64,000 bases of DNA from Promethearchaeota archaeon. GTDB lineage: Archaea; Asgardarchaeota; Lokiarchaeia; Sigyniarchaeales; SOKP01. Below, piece by piece: positions 1 through 10,033 of this stretch. The notes beneath the pieces are model-generated. The model made no database searches, was not told where the DNA came from, and saw only the letters and a program-made list of their open reading frames with translations. Where the stretch lies: NCBI GenBank assembly GCA_019058245.1, contig JAHPZJ010000030.1:91294-155293 (forward strand), given 5' to 3'. Made by a program: the position numbers and the translations under genes. Positions within the stretch are counted from its first letter, which is position 1; every line of letters begins with the position of its first letter.

Positions 1-75
1 ATAATTTTTAATAAAGTAAATAAAAGCAATTATAATACAATTTAAAAAAAAATACAACTTTAAGGTATAATCAAA

Positions 76-987
76 ATGGAGATTAATGGTGTAGAGATTG
101 AAAATACCTATTGTGAAGCGTTTGGAACGGTATTTACTCGAGTTTTAGTGACCGCAAAGAATAAGAAATGGGCTACAATAGCTGCAAAGGAAGTAACTGG
201 TTATGGGACATCAACAATTGGTTGCGATGCTGAAGCAGGAATTGATATGTTTGTATCTGCAGAAAATACACCAGATAAACGTCCAGGCGTAATACTAATG
301 TTTTTTAAAAACAAAAAGGATGAGATGAGTATGGTTTTAACTCATCGAATTGGGGAATGTATTTTAACCTGCCCTACAACTTCATGTTTTGATGCTCTAA
401 ATGAATCCCTTGATGCAACTAAGGAATTTGAAATTAAATCTGGTAATAATTTAAAATTCTTTGGAGATGGATTCCAAGAAATGCTTGAGGGTGTTTATCC
501 ATTTGAGGCATTTAAAATTCCTGTTATGAGCGGTGAATTTATTGTTCAAAGCTCTTTTAAAGTGGGAAAAGGAATAGCTGGTGGAAATTTTTTAATTATC
601 GGCAAAGATCAAGATTCTACATTAGAAGCTGCAGAAAAAGCAATTGATGCAATTAATGCTGTTCCTAATGTAATTACGCCTTTCCCAGGTGGTATTGTAC
701 GATCTGGATCAAAAGTTGGATCCAAGTATAAATTCATGCGAGCTTCTACGAATGAAAAATATTGTCCAACTTTGAAAACAAAAATTGAAGATTCACAATT
801 AAAAGATGAAGATAACTGTGTTTATGAGATTATTCTTGATGGTGCTACAGAACTGGCAATTAAAAGCGCTTTAAAATTGGGAATTGAAGCAGCAGTCACA
901 GTTCCAGGGATAAATCGTATATCTGCAGGTAATTATGGAGGAAATCTTGGCAAATTTCAATATAATCTTTTTGACATTTTAGGTTAG
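76..987 (+). CDS. ftr: Formylmethanofuran--tetrahydromethanopterin N-formyltransferase
   Basis: This enzyme moves the formyl group from formylmethanofuran to tetrahydromethanopterin, the second step of the archaeal methyl branch of the Wood-Ljungdahl pathway. It is cytosolic. The 303 residues match the usual length of about 300. The N-terminus MEINGVEIENTYCEAFG and the segment ATGYGTS-like 'VTGYGTSTIGCDAEAGID' (about residues 41-58) are characteristic of Ftr, and similarity runs through to the C-terminal NYGGNLGKF segment. The start ATG has a weak GGT-containing site upstream. No other methyl-branch gene is adjacent, but carbonyl-branch genes cdhB-cdhC lie near 58 kb. The downstream neighbour is convergent. 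Family assignment is secure by recognition of the sequence; direction of flux (formate/CO2 fixation or oxidation) cannot be read from the gene. Confidence 0.95.
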   Translation: MEINGVEIENTYCEAFGTVFTRVLVTAKNKKWATIAAKEVTGYGTSTIGCDAEAGIDMFVSAENTPDKRPGVILMFFKNKKDEMSMVLTHRIGECILTCPTTSCFDALNESLDATKEFEIKSGNNLKFFGDGFQEMLEGVYPFEAFKIPVMSGEFIVQSSFKVGKGIAGGNFLIIGKDQDSTLEAAEKAIDAINAVPNVITPFPGGIVRSGSKVGSKYKFMRASTNEKYCPTLKTKIEDSQLKDEDNCVYEIILDGATELAIKSALKLGIEAAVTVPGINRISAGNYGGNLGKFQYNLFDILG

Positions 988-1035
988 ATAAAGATATAAA
1001 AAATCAAAAAATGAGTTTGAAATTATATACTTAAA

Positions 1036-2763
1036 TTATAATTTTCTTTTTATTTTTCGTGTAGAAACTCCATCTTGCTCTTCTTCTTTTTCATCCTTTG
1101 TTTCTATTATTTCCTCATTCTTGGATTTCTCATCAATAGTTTCGACTTTTACCTTTTTCTTTTTAATTGATTTTTTAGATGGAATTGTCTTTTTATCGGC
1201 AGATATAGGTTGACGTCCAATAAATTTCGATTTATAATATAGAACTATTATCCCAATACCAACTAATACTCCAATACTTATTCCACTAAAAAACACGATC
1301 CATGGTATATAATTACTTAAAATATCTGGAACAATTCTTATCTCTTGAGGAGCAATATTATAATCATCAATAAGACTTGTTACTGCTCCATCAGTATCTA
1401 TCACAAATATATACACCACCCATATTCCGCTAATTAAATCTTGAGTCCTGATGGTAATTTCAGTATCTTCTCCTATATACTCTCGCGTTATATTGAACCA
1501 TTCATCATAATCATTTAGAAGGGCAACTTTTACAGCCGAAACACCTTTCTCATCTGATACATTAAAAGTAAATACAAAATCACCACCATAAAATACAGAA
1601 ATGCTCTCGTTCATAGACAATCCATTAATTTTATAACTATGTATTTTAGGAGGCATATTTTTAACCTCTAAATAAGCGTCTTTCGAATCAATTCCACCAG
1701 CATCATCTTCGACAGTGACAACGACTCTAAACCTTCCAATTGGATTGTTAGCAGAAGGCGCATAAGAGTATGTAAAAAGATCATTCCCCATATAGTCCAT
1801 AAAATTACTAGCAACAAGATTCCCTTCAGAACTGTAGAGATCTGTATAAACAGCGAGATCATCAGCAGCAGTTTCTAAATCCGTTATATTTGCTGAAATT
1901 TCAAACCTCTCTGTTCTAAAAATTTCCTGGGGAGAGAGAGAAATCTCGGAAGTAATAATTGGATCAGAATTTTTAACGTAGAATGGAAAATAAGCTGCTG
2001 CCTTTTTATTATTGAGTTCATCAGTCATATTTATTTTTAAATAATACATTTTATTTATTTGTTGGAAAGTCTCATTATCAATTAGAAGGGTGAAATAATA
2101 GACATTACTTTGAAGATTTAATAAGTTATTTTGCGTAGCTTCATCCATACTATCAACAATTGTAAGATCCCATTGAAAATTATAAGTCTTTCCGTTGTCA
2201 CTGTCGAAAGTATCTACATTCACTTCAGCTGCTAATGTTTTGTTAATAAAATATTCAGTACTAGAATCCCCATCTAATGAAAGGCTCGCATCGTAATTTG
2301 AATCTAGTTTGAAGTTTGTATAGGTTGTGTGATCATTCAATAGAACATTAGTATTATTATATATTAAAAAACTGACGTTATAAATTCCAAGCAGATTATT
2401 ATATTTTGGTTTGAATTCATATGTAAAATTGCCATTACCCATAGAAGTCATATTATAATTTATAATAGTACTATTGGGAAATTTTATCTCCATAAGTACA
2501 TAATTAGCATAAGGAAAATTGCTTGTTGTATTAATTGTAAAATTTACAGATTCAAACAATCGATATATTTTAGTGGCATTTTGAAATATGTCAGAATAAT
2601 TTAAGGGGATTGTTGAGAGTTTAGGGGCAAGAGGTCTTTCTGTTTCATAAATTTCTTTACTAATTGGTTGATGTTTATTTATAGAAAAAAAATTTGAACA
2701 TGAATTAATTCCAAGAAATAAAATTGAAAAAAGGATTATGATTTGGTATCGTTTCTTTATCAT
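1036..2763 (-). CDS. Membrane-anchored surface protein with Ig-like repeats
   Basis: A 575-residue protein of unknown function. The N-terminus has a hydrophobic signal segment (about residues 7-22) that runs into LGINSC, which resembles a lipobox, so it may be a lipoprotein or have a signal anchor. The middle is rich in N-x-S/T sequons and beta-strand-type sequence and looks like two or three extracellular Ig-like modules. A single strong transmembrane helix (about residues 487-510) is followed by a lysine- and glutamate-rich cytoplasmic tail of about 60 residues. It follows the 931-residue surface protein by 7 nt and is probably in the same operon. I recognise no catalytic motif. A structural or adhesive envelope protein is an inference from topology alone. 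Confidence 0.7.
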   Translation of the reverse strand: MIKKRYQIIILFSILFLGINSCSNFFSINKHQPISKEIYETERPLAPKLSTIPLNYSDIFQNATKIYRLFESVNFTINTTSNFPYANYVLMEIKFPNSTIINYNMTSMGNGNFTYEFKPKYNNLLGIYNVSFLIYNNTNVLLNDHTTYTNFKLDSNYDASLSLDGDSSTEYFINKTLAAEVNVDTFDSDNGKTYNFQWDLTIVDSMDEATQNNLLNLQSNVYYFTLLIDNETFQQINKMYYLKINMTDELNNKKAAAYFPFYVKNSDPIITSEISLSPQEIFRTERFEISANITDLETAADDLAVYTDLYSSEGNLVASNFMDYMGNDLFTYSYAPSANNPIGRFRVVVTVEDDAGGIDSKDAYLEVKNMPPKIHSYKINGLSMNESISVFYGGDFVFTFNVSDEKGVSAVKVALLNDYDEWFNITREYIGEDTEITIRTQDLISGIWVVYIFVIDTDGAVTSLIDDYNIAPQEIRIVPDILSNYIPWIVFFSGISIGVLVGIGIIVLYYKSKFIGRQPISADKKTIPSKKSIKKKKVKVETIDEKSKNEEIIETKDEKEEEQDGVSTRKIKRKL

Positions 2764-2770
2764 TAGGATC

Positions 2771-5566
2771 TCATCTTGTTAATTTCTTATGTTTTATTTC
2801 TCTATTTTTAAAAAATAAAATTAATCCTATGGGGATTATAATTGGTAAGACATAGAATAGAACTAAATTCAAAGCAGTGAGTTCTAAGTTAGTTTCAAAA
2901 CTAAATCTTTCAATTTCATTATTAGAACTATCTTTTAACACAAATTTAAAGTTTTTAGTCCCAAATTCATAAGGATTTATAGTAGGGTTTACTTTTGCTA
3001 CAATTCTATTTTCTCCAGAATCTAATTCATCTAAATTAGTTGATATAGACTTCCCATTTAAATATAAAGAAAAATTTTCTGAATTTTCTTGGTTATTCTT
3101 AATTATTAATATTAAATAAGCTGGTTTACCTTGAGGTACTTCATCTGGAAAATTAACACTGATTAATTCAAATTTAGGGAGGATATTTACTTCAAATAAC
3201 TCAGAATAATATTCTGTGTTATATATTGAAATACTCATTCTAATACTAATTGTTTCTCTATTTATATTATCTAATGATTTTAAATAGTAAGAAACAGTCT
3301 TTATTTCATTTTCCATAAGTACTTCCTCTTGAATAAAATCCTCAATATAACCCTCTTCACTTCCACTGAAGCTTACATTACAAGTTTGAGCTATATCAGG
3401 AAGAAAATTCTTTAAAACCATTGATACCCTTATAGAATCGCCACTAACAATTTCACCTTGATATAATAAGTTACTATACTCAAAAGGATATCCAATTTCT
3501 ATTGATTTTTTTATCTCTAAGTATATTACATTACCACTCTTAATTCTAAAATATATATCGGTATCTCCTGGAGTAGCACCTGATTTAGCAGCAAGATTAA
3601 AATCTATTCGTTTTTCTTCAAAAGCAATAAAATCTATTTGTTGAGGAGGGTATACAATTAATTGGTCTCCCTCTAAGGAGGCTGTTAAATTTAAATTATT
3701 ACTACGAGTATAATTTATGAATAAAGACACATTTATTACTGTTCCTTGAATTAAATTACTCACTAATCCCTCAATTGATAAATCATTTACTCCAGATATC
3801 ACATTAAATCGTTTTAAAGATGATGTTAATTTAAAGTAAGATGTATTAGCCCATATATATAAGTAATATCCATCTGTTATAGGGAAAGTATCTAGAATCG
3901 GATAAGTAAAAGAAAATGATGCTGTACCGTTAGTTAAGTTATTAAATTGGTTGAGTAAAACTTCATTTTGATCCTTAAAAATATGATTAATAGTATAATT
4001 AGTTATGTTATATTGTACTGTAAAAGGCAAATATTCTTTATTACTTGTATTATAATATTTTCTATTTATCTTAAAAGAATAAGTTGTTGTTAAATTCATT
4101 ACATCTTGATTAAAAATAAAATCTGGTACATCTCCCGATTCATTGTAATTGCATTCCAAGGCTGTACTATTATAAATATTAAAAGCATCTAAATAAGCTT
4201 TACATAATTTTATATTTGCATTGAATGATTTATCACTATCAGTTAAAGAATAATTATATGCATGGTTAATTTTATCATAAAGGTTAGATTCTATGGATTT
4301 GGACATATTCACAGCTCTATCATAGTATGTTACATTTCCTGTAACTTCAAATAATTTCAAACATGCTCTCATCATCATGGCATTGCTATCAAGATTTATG
4401 TTTTTTTCTATATTATTCCAACTTTGGTCACATGAATTATTATAAAGTTTACTCTCAGTATCATATAGGTTTTTATCTAAGCTATTGTATAACTGTTTAG
4501 CCATAGTAAGATAATTAGAATCATTTTGCATTCCTGATGCGATCCAAAATTCTAATAATGTAATTATACCTAAAGCATTCGTGCTTAAGTGGTAATACGT
4601 TGACGTTGCTCCGACACTGTTCCATAGTATATTTGCATCATAGTAAAAAGCATGCTGACTACCATCCCACATCTTAGTATCAATTTTGTTCATAGTTAGA
4701 TTTGCGAGTTGTAAAGCTCTATCTCTTAGAGTGTCATCTGATCTGAGATCATAAAAAGTGCGATGAAGTAATAGGTTTGCTAATATACTATAAAAGTTGC
4801 TTTCAGTATATTTTACGTGGTCTCCTGTAGATGAAGAATTGGAATTATAGAATCCATAATTCACGTCATCCCAAAATTCCGAGGAGTTTATTAAATAAAA
4901 AATTTCTTTAATAGAATCAATTACGGATTCTTCACCAATAGATATACTTTCAAGATCATCAATTCCAATATTTTCAATTAGCAGAAAAATTGGTAAAAGA
5001 TTATCAGTAAGGTATCTATTAGATTCCTTTACTTCTCCCGTTGTACCATTGATTGATTTTACAAACCCATACTCATAATTACTTATATTATCTTCAAACC
5101 AAAGAGTACTGTTTTTTAGATTTAGATAAATTGAAAATGTCTCTAGATCATCTATTTCCGTTTTCATTAGAGAGTTATAATAGAGTAAATTGTCTTCTGA
5201 AAAAGTTGTATTATCAATAATAGCACCATCATTATCACCATATCTATAATAAGTAGAAATATCAAAATCTAAACTTGAAGTATAATTAATCTCAAAAAAA
5301 TCTCGGATTAAATCGAAATTTTTAGTGTATGGATCTTGCAGTAAAGATGTTGTAGAAGATGACTGCAGTTTATTAACCAATTGTTCAGAAGTGTTACTAT
5401 TGTTTGTGTTGGAAAAATTATTTGAATATTCAGTTAAATAAGTAACATTGTTTATATGAATGAAATTAAGTAAGAGTAGAAATAAAAAGACGAAGCATAT
5501 TATTATCTTTAAACCTTGGTTTTTCTGACTTCTTTTTGTGAAGTTGAACGGATTTGAAAATTTCAT
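2771..5566 (-). CDS. Large secreted, membrane-anchored protein with alpha-toroid-like core
   Basis: A 931-residue protein with an N-terminal signal anchor (about residues 20-40) and a C-terminal transmembrane helix near residues 905-922, ending in a short basic tail, so most of it should face outside the cell. Residues about 215-470 are helical, with repeated aromatic segments such as NYGFYNS, KMWDGSQHAFYYD and ESKLYNNSCDQSW. This is the pattern of an (alpha/alpha)6 toroid, as in N-acylglucosamine epimerase-like or glycan-processing proteins. The C-terminal 350 residues look like tandem CARDB/Ig-like beta sandwiches. Sequons (N-x-S/T) are very frequent. It is the promoter-proximal gene of a pair with the 575-residue protein. 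A glycan-related role is an inference from the fold pattern only; no catalytic residues were identified. Confidence 0.65.
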   Translation of the reverse strand: MKFSNPFNFTKRSQKNQGLKIIICFVFLFLLLLNFIHINNVTYLTEYSNNFSNTNNSNTSEQLVNKLQSSSTTSLLQDPYTKNFDLIRDFFEINYTSSLDFDISTYYRYGDNDGAIIDNTTFSEDNLLYYNSLMKTEIDDLETFSIYLNLKNSTLWFEDNISNYEYGFVKSINGTTGEVKESNRYLTDNLLPIFLLIENIGIDDLESISIGEESVIDSIKEIFYLINSSEFWDDVNYGFYNSNSSSTGDHVKYTESNFYSILANLLLHRTFYDLRSDDTLRDRALQLANLTMNKIDTKMWDGSQHAFYYDANILWNSVGATSTYYHLSTNALGIITLLEFWIASGMQNDSNYLTMAKQLYNSLDKNLYDTESKLYNNSCDQSWNNIEKNINLDSNAMMMRACLKLFEVTGNVTYYDRAVNMSKSIESNLYDKINHAYNYSLTDSDKSFNANIKLCKAYLDAFNIYNSTALECNYNESGDVPDFIFNQDVMNLTTTYSFKINRKYYNTSNKEYLPFTVQYNITNYTINHIFKDQNEVLLNQFNNLTNGTASFSFTYPILDTFPITDGYYLYIWANTSYFKLTSSLKRFNVISGVNDLSIEGLVSNLIQGTVINVSLFINYTRSNNLNLTASLEGDQLIVYPPQQIDFIAFEEKRIDFNLAAKSGATPGDTDIYFRIKSGNVIYLEIKKSIEIGYPFEYSNLLYQGEIVSGDSIRVSMVLKNFLPDIAQTCNVSFSGSEEGYIEDFIQEEVLMENEIKTVSYYLKSLDNINRETISIRMSISIYNTEYYSELFEVNILPKFELISVNFPDEVPQGKPAYLILIIKNNQENSENFSLYLNGKSISTNLDELDSGENRIVAKVNPTINPYEFGTKNFKFVLKDSSNNEIERFSFETNLELTALNLVLFYVLPIIIPIGLILFFKNREIKHKKLTR

Positions 5567-5702
5567 TATTACACTACTAGAGCAATTAAATAAGTATTTA
5601 CCAAAGTTTCCTTATTAAATTATATTTGTAAAATATCCTTCTCTTTAAAATTTTTTCTGAAGATATCAAATAGATCAAAATATTTAGCAAAATTGTAAGT
5701 AT

Positions 5703-7196
5703 TTACTCTTCTTGCTTCTTTTTTATTATATTAGCAAGTTCCGAGATGTTTAACCTTTTTTGATCCATTGAATCACGTTCTCTAATGGTTACTGTATTAT
5801 CTTCTAATGATTCATAATCAATAGTTATGCACCATTTTGTTCCTAATTCGTCTTGTCTTCGATATCTTTTTCCTATAGAGCCCGCAGCGTCAAAGAATGA
5901 ATTAATACGATTTTCTAATAATTCTCTATGGATTTTTAAAGCTAATTTTTTAATATCTTCTTTATTTTTAACGAGTGGAAAAACAGCTACGGTATTGGGC
6001 GCTAATCTTTGATTTATCTTTAAATTAATTCTTCCTTGATCTATTATGAAATTAGTTTCTAAGAGTGTATATATTATTCTATCAATTCCAAATGCAATTT
6101 CGAGAACTTGTGGTACTTCTTTAATTTTTGAATCAGAACCCATACTAACTTCGAAATTTTGTTTTGAATATTCAGCATGCCTTTTTAAATCATAATCAGT
6201 TCTATCATGAATACCACAAATTTCTACCCATCCAAATTGCCTTGTTTTAATTTCTAAATCCCATGCATCATCAGCATAATGAGCTCGCTCATTAATAGAA
6301 TGCTGTCTAAATCGTATTAATGGTTCTGGAATACCTAATATTTTAGTTAAGTGATAACCTATAAATAAACAATAAGCATAAGCTGGTTTTTTAAGAATTC
6401 CATTTTTTATAGCATTGTCAAGCGATATCGCATTAATTTTACTGTCATCTTTTTCTTGTTGTTTCCAGTCTAGGAGGGGTAATTTTTCATTTTTAACCTC
6501 ATTAAATTCTTCAAAGTTCATTTCCAATTCCTTACTTATAAAAATTTGCAGTTCGAATTGATCAAAAGCTCTCATTCTGAGGACTCCTTGCCTTGGTGAT
6601 ATTTCATTTCTGTAAGCTTTGCCAAATTGGAAAATTTTTATAGGATATTGTCGTCGAGCATCTTGATTTAATCGATTAAATAATAAATAAGTAGTTGTAG
6701 CTGTTTCTGGACGTAGATAAGCAATTGTATTATTTCCTACAGAGGTTTTTAACATCAAGTTATATTCTTCTATTCTCTCAAATGGTATATCACATTTAGG
6801 GCAAGTTAAGTTATATTTTTCAATTAAAATTTCCATTTCTTTAAACGATAATCCCTCTCTTACTTGATCTGGTAAATTTTCTTGAAGAAATTTATCTGCT
6901 CTATATAGGGTTTTACATTTATTACATCTTATTACAGGATCGATAAATCTTTCTAAGTGCCCTGAGGCTTCCCATACAATACTGGGCATAATTGTTGGGC
7001 ACTCAACCTCCCCAAATCCAAAATAACGACATTCTCGTCTGAAAATATCTAATATATTATTTTTAAGAGCCATCCCTGCTGGACCATAAGAATAAAACCC
7101 TGCAAATCCTCCATAAATTTCTGGTGAGGGGCCCCATATGAATCCCCTTCTCCTAAGCAATGAATTAAAGGTTTCTATGTTATCTTCGATCTTCAT
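5703..7196 (-). CDS. glyS: Glycyl-tRNA synthetase (class II, archaeal/eukaryotic alpha2 type)
   Basis: Charges tRNA-Gly with glycine in the cytosol. The 497-residue protein shows the class II core. Motif 2 is seen as AYRNEISPRQGVLRMRAF (about residues 194-211) and motif 3 as EIAFGIDRIIYTLLE (about 369-383). A CxxC pair at residues 91/94 and a second at 132/135 form the zinc ribbon found in archaeal-type enzymes. The C-terminal 100 residues (LAPNTVAVFPLVKNKED onward) are the HGTP anticodon-binding domain. The usual PETAQGIF segment reads PETATTTY (about 163-170), a small deviation close to the active site. It is transcribed away from the seven-helix protein gene, sharing a 127-bp divergent AT-rich region. 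Confidence 0.95.
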   Translation of the reverse strand: MKIEDNIETFNSLLRRRGFIWGPSPEIYGGFAGFYSYGPAGMALKNNILDIFRRECRYFGFGEVECPTIMPSIVWEASGHLERFIDPVIRCNKCKTLYRADKFLQENLPDQVREGLSFKEMEILIEKYNLTCPKCDIPFERIEEYNLMLKTSVGNNTIAYLRPETATTTYLLFNRLNQDARRQYPIKIFQFGKAYRNEISPRQGVLRMRAFDQFELQIFISKELEMNFEEFNEVKNEKLPLLDWKQQEKDDSKINAISLDNAIKNGILKKPAYAYCLFIGYHLTKILGIPEPLIRFRQHSINERAHYADDAWDLEIKTRQFGWVEICGIHDRTDYDLKRHAEYSKQNFEVSMGSDSKIKEVPQVLEIAFGIDRIIYTLLETNFIIDQGRINLKINQRLAPNTVAVFPLVKNKEDIKKLALKIHRELLENRINSFFDAAGSIGKRYRRQDELGTKWCITIDYESLEDNTVTIRERDSMDQKRLNISELANIIKKKQEE

Positions 7197-7323
7197 ATAG
7201 TTTTAAAAAGTGTTTGATTCTATTTGTATTTTAAGAATTTGAAAAAATAAAATTAAATTTTTATAAGAGAAATATAATAATATTATTATTATTTCTTAAA
7301 AGTTAAAAAAAAATTGACTTGTC

Positions 7324-8190
7324 ATGTTATTTCAAGATAACTTCCAGTATTTTGGATTTTGGGACGCTATTGAGATGGGCCTTTATTTTGTGATCGTTGG
7401 CTATTTTCTTTTACTATTTTTCTACTTCTTATTTCTTAGATATAGGAATTCTAAGAAGCTATATTGGTTATTTTTTAGTTTGTTTTTCTTATGTTTTGGC
7501 ATTGCAAGAGTTTTTTTTATTATTTATTATTTTTTCGGTCCAGAACTATATGATGGAACGAATGGTACTAATGTGGTTGATTTTTTAATGTTAAATTATC
7601 GTTTAGCTACATTCTTTACGTGGATGGGAGTAACATGTATGGTCGGTGTTTTAGGAATTCTCCTATTTCCACCTGAAACACAAGAGGTAAAAAAAGGAGA
7701 AAAATCTGTTATAGAATGGTTTAAGAACAGGAAAAACATCGAATTACTTGTTCGAGTAGGATTATGTGCTCTTCCTATTATTATAGGAATTCTATCTTTA
7801 ACACTGTCTGAATGGCTTTTTATGGATCCTGATTTTGTCTTGTCGCCTCCTGATGGTTATGGTATACCTGATAATATTATTAAAATTCCAATAGGATCAT
7901 GGGAATATCCTCTCGGCAGGTTTCTATTTAATTTTATTTTTATGCCATTGTTCCTCGTTTTGATTCCTTTTATCTTTTTATATTTAGCTTGGAAAACTTT
8001 TGGAGTATTAAGAAGATCCTATGCTTTAAATGCTATTGGGCTTATTCTTTATTTTGGTGGGGGAAGAATCTTACAAGGTGCTCTGGATGTCGCAATATTA
8101 CCTCATTTAAGAGCAATAATGCCTCCATTGATAATATTACTTGCACTTCTTATTTTGGTAATCGCAAATAATTACGAACAGCTTAAATAA
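7324..8190 (+). CDS. Seven-helix integral membrane protein of unknown function
   Basis: A 288-residue protein with seven clear hydrophobic segments: about residues 18-38, 44-70, 85-115, 138-160, 195-222, 233-250 and 260-284. Short charged loops separate them, and a longer loop between helices 4 and 5 carries proline/glycine-rich sequence. There is no soluble domain at either end. The topology resembles the membrane part of the 60.8-63 kb seven-helix/longin proteins, but I cannot establish homology by eye. Divergent from glyS. I do not recognise a family; a sensor-type membrane module is only a guess. Confidence 0.7.
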   Translation: MLFQDNFQYFGFWDAIEMGLYFVIVGYFLLLFFYFLFLRYRNSKKLYWLFFSLFFLCFGIARVFFIIYYFFGPELYDGTNGTNVVDFLMLNYRLATFFTWMGVTCMVGVLGILLFPPETQEVKKGEKSVIEWFKNRKNIELLVRVGLCALPIIIGILSLTLSEWLFMDPDFVLSPPDGYGIPDNIIKIPIGSWEYPLGRFLFNFIFMPLFLVLIPFIFLYLAWKTFGVLRRSYALNAIGLILYFGGGRILQGALDVAILPHLRAIMPPLIILLALLILVIANNYEQLK

Positions 8191-8378
8191 AATGGTTTTC
8201 CTTTTTACTATTATAATATTTTTTTATTAAGTGATTTTTATATATTAGCTAAGAAATAATCTTTTAAATTAAATTGATTAAAATAAAAAAGATTAAAAAT
8301 TTAAAATTGAACCTATTTAAATTTAATATAGAAGATATATACATTAAAGAGTTTAATTAAAAATTCAAGTTAAAATCC

Positions 8379-10013
8379 ATGACAGTACACGGAAATCAGT
8401 ATTTATTACCATTTTTTATAAGAAAAGACTCACGTCCTCTTTCAATTCAAGGAAATGAGGAATTATCTTTAGCATTTTATCTTTTAACTAAAGATTTAGG
8501 AAAAAATCAAAAAATATTATCTTTTTCTAGGCTTCTTTGGCCTATTTTAAGTATTCAAGGTGTTATAAGTACTCACATCATGTTAGATGGATTAAATATT
8601 TTTAAGAACAAAGGCAGATATTCAAATCCACCTCGTCAACCTTTAATTGGACATATTCTAAGAAACATAGATAATAAATCTACATTTGAAATATTGCAAA
8701 GGATTATTGATGTTTTAGGATATAAAGATAAAGAAGCCGAAGAAATTGGCGAAGGGGAAGAATCTGAATTTCACACACTAAAAATCGATGGTTTAATTAA
8801 TCCTTCATTTCTTCAATTATTATTAAAAATAATTCCATTAATTGAATATAAGCCGATTGGTGACTATACCGTACTAGATTCTAGTATTTCAACTGAACTT
8901 GCTTTAAACATTTCTGAGGGGTATCGTCAAATAATCAATACGATGAAAGGAAATGCCTTAAGATGGAAAACTCAAATTGAATTAATAAATAAGGAAGTAA
9001 ATAAATGGCTAATCGAAATTAATGTTCAACTTAAAGATATTGATTCGCGTTATTCTAGCCAAATAACCAAAACCTCATCATCAATAGATACTTCCCAAGT
9101 TGATGAACAGACTAAAATAGAATATGATAAAATCGACCAGTGGAGTGTGAATGAGAAGAAAAAAATAATTGAAAATATCACTACTCTATTTAAAACTTCG
9201 GAAAGACAACTAGAAGAAATAATAAAGAAAAACAAATTCTTTACTAGTGGAGATTCTCTAAAGAGTAAAGTATTCACAGATATTCTTCCTCATTTTGAAA
9301 ATCAATTCAATTATTTAAAAGAGGAAGGAAAGAAATTTTTGGAATCTCTTGACAGTCTTCATCATAAATTTATTGAAATGAAAGAACAAGGAGTCCAAAT
9401 CGATATTCAAGCAAAACAAAAATTAGAACAAATTAAAGATTCATTACACCTAAAACTCAAAGATAGGAATAAACAGTTAGCTGAATTTGAAAGTGAAAAA
9501 GAAGTTAAAATTTCTAAATTAGAAAATGTAAAATCTGAATTAGAAGATTCAATTTCAAATATCAAGAGAATTATACAAAATAAACAAAATACATGTTTAC
9601 AAGAAGCTCAAAAGTTAATTGAATGGTCCCTCAATGATAATCAATCTGATTTATTTTCCCGCCCCATTCAATGGATTTATATGCCGATATATACCATGTT
9701 TATTGAAGATGAAGATAATCTGGAAGAATATATGAATATTATATTTCCTGGGTATATAACTAATAATCCAGAGGAATTATATGAAGATATAACTGATGCT
9801 TTTATTAGTCTGAAAAATATGGTAAATGAAAGAGTAGAAACAGACATGGCTACACGATCAAATTTTGAATTTTCTTGTGAACGTAAGAATTTAATTAAAG
9901 ATCCTAACCTTAAAAAGAGAATTCAATTAGGATTATCAAAATTAAGAGAAAAAAATTTACTTAATGAAGATATAGAAAAAAGTATTCATGAAATTTTGAA
10001 TCTTATTACCTAG
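8379..10013 (+). CDS. Long coiled-coil protein, unknown function
   Basis: A 544-residue soluble protein. The first 200 residues are globular (segments ESFTRLLWPIL-like 'FSRLLWPILSIQG' at about 47-59). Residues about 185-420 are a long, charged coiled coil dominated by K, E, Q and I/L heptads. The last 120 residues are globular again, including RPIQWIYMPIYTMFIEDED (about 428-446), and end in a helical, winged-helix-like stretch. It is followed after 20 bp by a GNAT acetyltransferase gene and the two are probably cotranscribed. I recognise no family. The long flexible arm with globular ends recalls scaffold or SMC-like architecture, but no ATP-binding motif is present. Confidence 0.75.
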   Translation: MTVHGNQYLLPFFIRKDSRPLSIQGNEELSLAFYLLTKDLGKNQKILSFSRLLWPILSIQGVISTHIMLDGLNIFKNKGRYSNPPRQPLIGHILRNIDNKSTFEILQRIIDVLGYKDKEAEEIGEGEESEFHTLKIDGLINPSFLQLLLKIIPLIEYKPIGDYTVLDSSISTELALNISEGYRQIINTMKGNALRWKTQIELINKEVNKWLIEINVQLKDIDSRYSSQITKTSSSIDTSQVDEQTKIEYDKIDQWSVNEKKKIIENITTLFKTSERQLEEIIKKNKFFTSGDSLKSKVFTDILPHFENQFNYLKEEGKKFLESLDSLHHKFIEMKEQGVQIDIQAKQKLEQIKDSLHLKLKDRNKQLAEFESEKEVKISKLENVKSELEDSISNIKRIIQNKQNTCLQEAQKLIEWSLNDNQSDLFSRPIQWIYMPIYTMFIEDEDNLEEYMNIIFPGYITNNPEELYEDITDAFISLKNMVNERVETDMATRSNFEFSCERKNLIKDPNLKKRIQLGLSKLREKNLLNEDIEKSIHEILNLIT

Positions 10014-10033
10014 GACAATATTTTTCCAATATT

